A DNA stretch of 64,000 bases. It comes from Sycobia sp. Sy_11 (taxonomy: Eukaryota; Arthropoda; Insecta; Hymenoptera; Epichrysomallidae). Location of the stretch: positions 124,001 through 188,000 of the forward strand of contig JACCIC010000298.1 in assembly GCA_018907035.1 (NCBI GenBank), written 5' to 3'. A model generated the notes under the pieces. It saw only the letters and a program-made list of their open reading frames with translations, was not told the origin of the DNA and did no database searches. Position 1 is the stretch's first letter. Each line of letters begins with the position of its first letter. Shown in pieces: positions 56,206 to 64,000 of this stretch. Position numbers and translations under genes: made by a program.

Positions 56206-58385
56206 GTCTATTTAATAGACGTTCATATTCGCGAATGTTGTAATGTCCCCAAGGAAGAGAGTCTGTTGAGTCTGTCACTATAAAACACTTATCGACAAAA
56301 GGATTCAAATCTATTTTCTTTTATTTTACCTCGAAGTCTCGAGCGAACATTAAACTGATCTCTATGTATGATGGTTTTTTCATTCAAGCATTGTATGCAA
56401 TCCACGAAACGTATTGTATTTTTCACTACTGCACTTTTAACACTCTTGGCTTTCTTAATTTGACATTCTCCTTCAATTTTCATACAATACATTTTACTTC
56501 GCAATCCCAAAAATCCAGTTAAAATTCTATCATTACACTCATCCTTCATTAACCCCAGAATTTTCTTATTTTTCTGAGGTATTTGATAAGGATTATTCTC
56601 AGGATAATCTTTTGCATCAAATTCATGACTATCCTTCCGCATCAAGTCATACATATCAATCTTTTTAATTTCGTTTAAAAGACTATCATATCTATATATA
56701 ATAATTTACAGTTTTCACCTATTCTATTTTCGATATATTCAGAATGAAATCTGTAAACAAGAGTTTTAAATAAATCCGATACAGACAACCCAACATATAT
56801 AGGTTTTCTTATATGAATTTCAGTTCTCAATAACTGTACGACAACAATATTTTCATAAAAAATGGAGCAATTACGAAAATTTGAAGTAGCGATTAGTGTT
56901 TCTGCACCATAACGTCCACCCCATCTATTTATTAACTGTGCATCAAGTATTTTTCTTTCATTTTCCAGTCATACCGTAAATAGCATTATTCAAAATTTTT
57001 AAAATAACTTCTCAAATTTATATTAGCATGTCTTCTCTTTTCACTATTTGAATCAATATAATCTTTAAGCTGGTGGTTAAACCAGGTTCTGGTTAAATTT
57101 TAACACTATGTATTCTTTTTAAATGTAAACCATGCTGAAGTACTTGTTACAAGGCTTGATAATGTATGATATAGCAATTTGTATCGTATAATATCGTTAA
57201 TAATTTGTTCATTTTACTTCCTAGAGGTGTACTATGTTCAGAACACAGAGATAGATCTTTATGTAAATCGTATATACTTTCAGGATATTCTAAATCAATC
57301 TCTAGTATGTATCTACTAGGAGAGCCTTCTGCTATGTTAAGAAATTTGGTTTCATCGTCCATATTTTGAAACCAGTGAAAGTCTCCGTAGGGAAGATATT
57401 GTGTCATAACCTAGTCTTAAATATTATTTACATCATAATAGAACAGAAATGTATTTTCTTTTGTCTAAAAAGTCTTCAATGTTACTACTCATTTATTTAT
57501 TATTCACTTCAGCATATCGACTAAAACATTGACCAATACCATCTCCAATATTTCCTTCCATAAACATAGACATATCAATATCAGTAAGCAATTCTATTCT
57601 TATTTTTGTATATTTTAGCATGGCATCCCATGATAGACCGGCAGTGGTATAACAGTGTGCTCGATAAGCCCGTAAGCTTCGAGATAATTATTTCGAAAGT
57701 TTTCAAATATATAAACAAGAAGTAAGACCCTTGTTTTCAAATATAAATCATACTAGTAGAGCCTACCTGTAATTTTCATCAACAATGGTTGAATTATTTA
57801 AATTATTATAAAATGTATCATAATGGTATCTGTGCCTCTCGCAGTCTATCAAAAGATGAAACATATTCATATGGGAAGATAACTTTTCTCTTAAATAATT
57901 CCATTTGATCACTTGTTCGAAAATCACTCATAAAGATATTTTCTAAAATACGATGCTCTTCCCAATATGAGGCTAATTTATCGAGAGCACAAGACATAAA
58001 GCGAAATGAATCCATAAATCTAAAACTAATGTTAATGTCTTTTACATGTTTTGTAAATGAGATATATTTTTCCTTATTTTCTAGTAGAAGGTATAGCTGA
58101 CCTTCGAAATTTGTTGCTAGCTCTTTAATGAATAAATGTGAATCATATTCTGATAAATTGTGGAATATAATTGGTATAAATTTTGAATCATTATAAGTCA
58201 AATAACATGAATTATGCGTAGAAGCTCGATATCTGTAATTGATATTTAAATTTTAAAGAATTGATCATAAAAAACTCTAAAATAAACTTACAATCCTATA
58301 AGGTGACAATGATCTTGAGCTTTTGCATCTTCACAATTAAAATTCTTTTCACAATTTAAAAAATTGTGTAAATTTACGGCTTCAT
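56206..58385 (-). pseudogene. POLB: Polinton protein-primed DNA polymerase B
   Basis: Minus strand, N to C: a KAQDHCHLIG block with C/H pairs, FIPIIFHNLSEYDSHLFIKE (exonuclease region), FMDSFRFMSCALDKLASYW, then, after stops, a DVNNIYD-like motif A near 57420 and LPYGDFHWFQNM, SRYILEIDLEYPESIYDLHK, LCSEHSTPLGSKMNKLLTIL. After another gap, NPYQIPQKNKKILGLMKDEC, LGLRSKMYCMKIEG and KKAKSVKSAVVKNTIRF near the end. These match the Polinton protein-primed family B polymerase in order. At least five breaks; it cannot be functional. This polymerase would copy the element from a terminal protein. Confidence 0.9.
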
Positions 58386-58599
58386 CTTATTTGTATAACT
58401 AGATAATTTTCAAAATTTTATTTGTAACTTCTTTTTAGAAGTAAACCTTGATATAGTAGCATGCCTAATATGCGTTGGAAAATGACCTTTCATTTTTCAA
58501 ATAAAACATATATCTCTTGCTTTAAATAAAAAGCTTAACTGATTTGAAATTACTGAAAAGCAATATATACGAATAATGAGCAATATGTAATATAGCAAT

Positions 58600-58875
58600 T
58601 GCATATGCAATGAAAGGAGAATGGTGAAGATGTTTATTTATCTATAAAAGCAATTGAAAAAAAGGCTTCAAGCTGTTCGAATGAATTTATTTTGAAAGAA
58701 GTTACAATAATCACTCTTGAAGACGATGCACTAATAGTTTGTTTGTTTGAAGCACCGCAAAAATGGCGTAGACTTTCAGAGAAAGAAAAGATTGGGAATC
58801 AATGGTTAGAGTGCAATTATCAAAGGTTATTGGCAGTTCTGGCAATATACCATACGAAGCAATTGAAAAAATAAT
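58600..58875 (+). pseudogene. Polinton minor protein, second copy
   Basis: SNEFILKEVTIITLEDDALI, FEAPQKWRRLSEKEKIGNQW and LECNYQRLL correspond to the protein at 49278-49511 (F..P..W..L....NxWLE.NY), here on the plus strand. It lies next to the polymerase but in the opposite orientation, so it may belong to another Polinton copy than the block at 49-51 kb. Confidence 0.55.
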
Positions 58876-58879
58876 TAGT

Positions 58880-60580
58880 ATCTGTCTAAAAAATGCTTGA
58901 ACGATCTACGTGAAAGGTCTTCAAAGAAAATATACTAGCAAAAATTTTTAAACAATATTAAAAATCTTGAAGACTTAAAGTGCCAGGCAATATGTATTAT
59001 ATTCATCGTACATTATTCTTTAGGCCAGTATACATAGTGTAGAGTGCAAATTCACTAAAATGTTGGATACTCCAAAATTATTATCGAAGCCTGCAGGAAA
59101 TTGATGAAACAGTTTTATTATTAACGTATACATAATACAAGTATAATTCATCTCTAGAGAAAAAACTTTTCATTGATGCTGTAATAATATCCAAACAGAG
59201 TTTCGACTGAGCTACCTGTCTTGTGTAGAAAAATCTTCTTTCTCTCTACCTGCCTATGAAATACAACAAACGGCAATGAAAACGTCCTTCTCTACTGCTG
59301 GAACTACCTCCAATGTAAACAGCAGGGGAGCCTAGACGGACTCTAGTATAAGCATCAGGGGGGCATGTGTACGGGCTGCGCGACCTGGGCAAATCCGTAG
59401 AAAACGGAGAAGGGTTATGAATTAGGAAAAAAGAGAAAACGGTGAAGAGATATTCTACCAGAAAATGTAGGTCTAATACAATGACGGAATTTGACTGCAG
59501 CAATCACCAACAGTCTAAAAATTGTGCTTCAAATAATTAGACATACACTACGCTAAGGTATCCATTTACGATGGCACCGCGTTGCAATATTTAAAAGTGT
59601 GTTAATTTCGTCAAAAATAAACTAGTGAGTTAATTACGTGAACGTGGGTCGCAAATATCAATTGCGTAAATTTACCACTCATAGAAGCGCGGGAAACGGC
59701 TGACTATATATACAATGTTTTAAAAAGCAATTAGAAGAAGAGAAGTATTTTAACAAATTCTGTTATGAACATCCAGAGATATACCTCCTTGAAGGATTTG
59801 GGAATTTTCATTTACAATATGGATACAGCGATTTCCAGTATAACCAACTACAAAAAAGATCGAGATGGAAATGCTGCTGAATTTTTTTCTATTTTATTAG
59901 ATAAAATTGAAAAGACATACATCTTCGATGTATAAAATGTAATTTTTGATGAATTACGTTTTTAAGTTTAGTTGATGATTTAAGAATAGCATGTAGCAGG
60001 CTAAACAACATCGAACAGTAGTGGTGAATTGAAGATTATGTCAGTGAAAATTTAATCAATACGGAAATTGTTGAACTTCTAAAAACAGCAAATGTTTTAA
60101 TTTTAAAATTAAAACTTAGAAACAATTTAGTTGCTTTTGTTCTGTGAAAAATTGAACGAAGAGATGAAAGAAGAATAAGAAATTTAAAAAAAAGTTTGTG
60201 TTTAAAAATAATAAAAAGTGTGTAATTTAGTTATATATAAAAATAAATGTTCAAAATCTTTTTCTAATATTCTAGAAAGAAAAATTTGATATATTTTCTT
60301 AAATGTGTATTTAAATTTCTAATTAAATTTTGAAAATGTATTGTATTAAAATGAAAAAAAGCAGTGTTTTTTATTCTAATGATATAGATATAATAAACTA
60401 ATATATAATATACAGGTTCTGAAAAGATGTACGAGACCAGCGAAAAAGTTCTTCATCAGTAAATACAAGAGCTTATTTTGTATATTATAATTCTTTTTAC
60501 ATACACAGCATTGAAGTTTCTTTAAAAAAAAGAATGAAGTTTAGAAGCTTCTATACTGTGTACAGATATTCTCTTCATTC
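58880..60580. other. Stretch without recognised genes
   Basis: 59690-60180 on the plus strand has short protein-like pieces (HPEIYLLEGFGNFHLQYGYS) broken by many stops, perhaps a further Polinton gene, but no family is recognised. 59220-59500 is GC-richer and unassigned. The rest is AT-rich. Confidence 0.4.
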
Positions 60581-60599
60581 CTTAGGTAGGTCATTATAA

Positions 60600-61080
60600 T
60601 AGTCGATAGACAGAGAGAGAAAAATATATTGGTCTCTCTTCGTGTAACTCGCCTGCATGAGAATCGTGGCAAGTACGTAGGAGAAGGGCCCTGACAGACA
60701 GAAATAGAGAAAAGTATATTATTCTCTCTGCGTCTAGCTCTGATGGACACCATAGAAAGGAGGAGTAACAGCACTACAGTCTCGTATATGCTATATTGTA
60801 TAGGCTTCTATTCTTCTCTAATATAGTAGATGACATGGGAAAGAGAGCAATATACTTTTCTCTCTCTCTCACTCTAACACGCAACTAGTGTTGTCAGCGA
60901 GAAAAGTATATAACGCTTCCTCTCTCTCTATATTACACGCCAATAGTTGTCGAGTGATCTAGTAATTAAGAAAAGAGCGCGCTGTAAAACAGAACTAGGT
61001 ACTTTTCTCTCCGTCTACTAGAGAGAGTAAGGGAAAAGTATATAGCGGTAGAGATGACTGATGTCACAGTCCGGGACGTC
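60600..61080. repeat. Cluster of GA-flanked AAAAGTATAT units
   Basis: At least six units of the type GAGAAAAGTATAT, in both orientations, each beside a CTCTCTC or GAGAGAG tract: near 60620, 60710, 60850, 60900, 61010 and 61035. A companion block TAACACGCAACTAGTGTTGTC (60876) recurs as TTACACGCCAATAGTTGTC (60934). A single related unit lies at 49015. No coding potential. Confidence 0.55.
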
Positions 61081-61233
61081 GGCGCTGTGTGCTAGGAGAG
61101 TTGTGAACCACCAGAAGTGATCCGGAACTACGCGGTGACGTCAGATTGATCAGAATTGTAATGGTTATTATTAGGGTATAGTATTATTAAATAGAGAGTG
61201 TTATGATTAATATGTCCGCTACAGAGATTGCTA

Positions 61234-61236
<3 letters not shown>

Positions 61237-61280
<44 letters not shown>
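61237..61280. repeat. (TA)n microsatellite
   Basis: About 22 perfect TA units, ending 11 bp before the SINE target duplication. Confidence 0.95.
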
Positions 61281-61281
<1 letters not shown>

Positions 61282-61304
61282 TAGGTCAAACAATTAATTA
61301 ATGC

Positions 61305-61507
61305 AGAGACCTACGATGGCTCGATCGCTAGAGCGAAGAACTAGTAACTTGGTGATCCGAGTTCAAATCCTGGTCTCGGCTGATTGACCCAAACACCGCT
61401 GTAATAATTTACATGCGCTTTGTTTACAAACACATCGTAGACCTCCGTCGCTGATTAGCACCAATATTAGGAAGCATAAATAGAGCGACGTTAAATAATA
61501 AAAAAAA
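61305..61507 (+). mobile_element. tRNA-derived SINE with perfect 13-bp target duplication
   Basis: 203 bp between two copies of AATTAATTAATGC (61292-61304 and 61508-61520). The head GAGACC...GGTCTC forms an acceptor-like stem, GCTCGATCGCTAGAGC a D-arm, and GAGTTCAAATCC a B box. This is followed by a tRNA-unrelated body with ACATGCGCTTTGTTTAC and a tail GCGACGTTAAATAATAAAAA ending in an A run. The features together (tRNA head, A-rich tail, long target duplication) define a SINE moved by a LINE; which LINE supplied the machinery is unknown. Confidence 0.88.
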
Positions 61508-61659
61508 AATTAATTAATGCGACCGATTTTATTTTTCGGCCTGTGGTAATTCTGCAAACCTATACCTCCGCTACCGTAATAGTAGATCTCTACTTTTTCG
61601 ATTGAGACCTTGACAACCCTTTGTACGATCATTTCTTCGTGAGCTGTTTAGTGTTTATA

Positions 61660-62500
61660 TCAACGCGCGGGTACTGAATATCACGAAAGTGGAACAGAGA
61701 AATTTGCAGCAACGAAACTCGGCGAAACCGCGACAGAAACTTATGAAAAATTGCTTGAGTGACATGCCGATTTTCAAAAAGGCCGTGGGAGCGTCAAAGA
61801 CGAGGCACGGAGCGGAAGACCATTTCAAATGCCAACCGACGCGAATGCGCAGAGCGTCCACGATCTGGTTCATCAAGATCGGCGACTAACCATTTGCATC
61901 TTGGCTGACGAGTTGAATATTAAACGAAAAACAGGTAGAAAAATTTTAGTCGAAAATTTCACCATAAAAAAGTTGTGCGCACAGATGGTACCGAAGAATC
62001 TTTCAGATGAGTAAAAAGCCCACCGAACGATGGTCTCGAGTAGGTTGAAAGTGACCCTACTCTTCTAGATTGAGTTATTACTGGCGATAAAAGTTGAACC
62101 AATTTTCAATATGCCCCCGAAACTAAATGACCAAACCAACAGAGGCTGTTCCCTGGAGCGCCAAAGCCAAAGAAGGCGAGAATGAGCAAGTTCAAAGTGA
62201 TAATCATGTTCATTTGCTTGTTCGATAGCAAAGGGGTGGTTTACAAAAATTTTGTACCGTTTGGAGAAATCGAAAATGCAGTATTCTACCGCAACGTGCT
62301 CGAACAATTAAGAAAAAGGGGGCTCATAGTTCGTCCAGAGATCGTGAAGTCTTGGATTCTGCCTCAGGACAATGCACCGTGTCACAGTGCGTTCAGTGTC
62401 TCAGGTTTTGACGTAGAGGTCACACAAGAAATGTTCCAAAATTATTACGAAACTGAAAAACTCGATGGAATAAATGTATAGATGCGGGAGGGGACTACTT
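61660..62500 (+). pseudogene. Mariner of a third type, truncated
   Basis: Order: a helix-turn-helix remnant with VKDEARSGRP and VHQDRRLTICILADELNI, KKLCAQMVPKNLSDE, VIIMFICLFDSKGVVYKNFV, FYRNVLEQLRKRGLIVRPEI and LPQDNAPCHSAFSV with the second catalytic aspartate. The stretch with the third aspartate is missing: the frame jumps to a DAGGDYFEGD-like C-terminus near 62490. Stops and frameshifts. The MVP..LSD and VLE.LRKR blocks set it apart from the other mariners here. Confidence 0.82.
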
Positions 62501-62576
62501 TGAAGGAGATCGCAGCGATCTACTTTAATTTTTAAATATACTCGAATTTTGTCGCATTACTTAATTTTCGGATCTC

Positions 62577-62583
<7 letters not shown>

Positions 62584-62630
<47 letters not shown>

Positions 62631-62650
62631 GTATGTATGTATATATATAG
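62584..62650. repeat. (TA)n microsatellite with TATG units
   Basis: About 20 TA units followed by a short TGTA stretch; directly precedes the LTR-like block. Confidence 0.9.
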
Positions 62651-62651
62651 T

Positions 62652-63068
62652 GACGACCGTTTTCGCAGTCGTGTATTTTCGCGACATGAAAAACAACTGC
62701 TCGCACGCGATCGGAATTACCACGTTCGCAAACCGCGTGAGTGCGCGGATTTCGAAGGGAAACGGAGTAAGGAAGAGCATAGGAGCGCCCTTATTCATTC
62801 CTGCGCATTCAGTCACGGAGAGTGTCGTATCGAAAAGCACCACGTTCTAACCTAGAACCACAGCCTCGAACACTGAGAAGCCTGCTCGCTCGACTCTTCC
62901 GATCCACCACATGTCGACACCGAGTTCAGACAAGGAGGTTCTTGCCACCCACAGCGCAGCCCGAGAAGTATCCACGGCTCACTGGCCGTCGAAGACGTTC
63001 TCGGGATCGCCGCACTAGAGTTACAAAGAGGTTGAGAGACGCCGCCAGCACCGACGCCGTCAGTGAGC

Positions 63069-63103
<35 letters not shown>

Positions 63104-63664
63104 CGAACCGCTTTACACGAAGGACGCCTGCATCGACGAGCGAGCGAGAGGGAGAGAGGAAGGGCGAAAGAGACAGCTGCAGCATCCTGGCGACAAGTAA
63201 TTTTGCCTTATTTGTATTGATATTTGTGTGTCGCTAGTTAGGTTGCCTTAGCCCGCCGTCGCGTGCATTTTTGTAATATATGCGAAGTCTGTGATTCGAG
63301 AAAACGACCGTTCCGTCAATATTTTTACCCCATGTTTCTGTTTCCGTATCGTTCCAGTATCCCCGTCTATGTCCGTATCGATCCGCATTATATCATAGTT
63401 TTTCCACGAATCGCTGAACCTGCAAGGAGTGGGTAGCCCGCGAGCTACCGCATTATATTGTATCGCGCTTTAGTATTGTTAATAAATACATTGTTAGAAT
63501 TGTTATTCGCCCGGAGTTATTCTTTCCTTGTTCTCTTATTTTCCGTTTCAGCCCGAGCTAGCATGTGTGCGCAGTCAAGCACACACACACACACGCAGAG
63601 GCAGATATGGCTACGTGAGTAAGCCGCTAAACACGGTAAGTGTAATGCCAAAACTGGCGTTACA
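62652..63664 (-). repeat. LTR-like block, possible solo LTR
   Basis: On the minus strand it starts TGTAACGCCAG at 63664 and could end in CGGTCGTCA at 62652, giving TG...CA ends. It holds a GC-rich part with (GA)n at 63072-63099 and an AATAAA near 63481 (plus strand). No target duplication was found, so borders and even identity are uncertain. Frames read in the GC-rich part encode low-complexity Arg/Glu repeats. Confidence 0.35.
63641..63664. repeat. 24-bp hairpin
   Basis: TGTAATGCCA and TGGCGTTACA pair over 10 positions (one G-U) around an AAAC loop. It could be the inverted start of two LTR ends meeting or a terminal-repeat hairpin. Confidence 0.6.
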
Positions 63665-64000
63665 ACTGGCACACAATGCGTGAGGCCAGTGACGCGAAAA
63701 CATATATAGTACGTGTATAAAATTCCCTGTTTGCTTTTGCCCCCCAGATAAACGCGTAAAATACGAGAAAAGTAGATGCTAACACCCGCATGCACGTGCA
63801 ATACCGTGTAGCACGAACGTGCGGCCAGCTTGGGTTATGTGCGCAGATTACAGCAACTAACATTATACTGTGCTCTATACTCATTATTTATAATAATGCT
63901 ATGATCCCCTTTTCGCCATATGTTAATAAATTTAATAGCTTTATCGTGTCGTCCTTGCCTTCTTTACACATATACTGCATAGAGACAAGCTAATATTAAA

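Noticed and set aside
61305..61380. Functional tRNA gene
   Set aside because: Extra bases between acceptor and D arm and a poor anticodon stem; the A tail and target duplication identify a SINE.

Overview
The window is a eukaryotic, AT-rich and intron-poor stretch made almost wholly of transposable elements, with no host gene I can name. The mix (several mariner lineages, Copia, Gypsy and BEL/Pao LTR elements, an R1-type LINE, a Penelope-like element, a Helitron, Polinton/Maverick remains and a tRNA-derived SINE) together with long (TA)n and (GA)n microsatellites is typical of an insect. An ant or another hymenopteran would fit, but I cannot fix the species. Almost every coding region carries stops or frameshifts. 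Two exceptions are mariner transposases of 347 codons at 10442-11485 and 45592-46635, both on the minus strand.

Layout. 1-7 kb: a decayed Copia element with an internal A-B-A duplication and a solo LTR (4952-5990) whose 5-bp target duplication cuts the reverse-transcriptase reading frame. 7-12 kb: three mariners, two of them with both terminal repeats and TA duplications. 12.3-14.5 kb: a Helitron Rep/helicase remnant on the minus strand. 14.7-16.1 kb: gag and LTR of an LTR element (family B). 16.7-25.9 kb: a plus-strand Polinton gene block (PLA2-like protein, cysteine protease, structural protein, major capsid protein). One of its genes is split twice, by an LTR-retrotransposon composite at 17612-23033 and by a mariner at about 23338-24409. 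26.2-36.3 kb: a second family B LTR element on the minus strand, with an R1-clade LINE lying inside it. 37.1-40.9 kb: a BEL/Pao element on the plus strand. 43.3-46.8 kb: two mariners. 49.3-58.9 kb: a second Polinton region, whose minus-strand capsid genes are separated from the PLA2-like gene, integrase and DNA polymerase B by a Penelope-like element. 60.6-61.5 kb: a cluster of GA-flanked repeats and a SINE with a perfect 13-bp target duplication. 61.7-63.7 kb: a broken mariner and LTR-like sequence.

Nothing here works together as a host pathway. What can be read is the order of insertion: Polinton first, then LTR and mariner or Penelope elements into it; Copia first, then a Gypsy-type LTR into it; family B element first, then probably the LINE. 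Nested fragments on both strands are what a heterochromatic block or a piRNA cluster would look like, but the sequence alone cannot show transcription.
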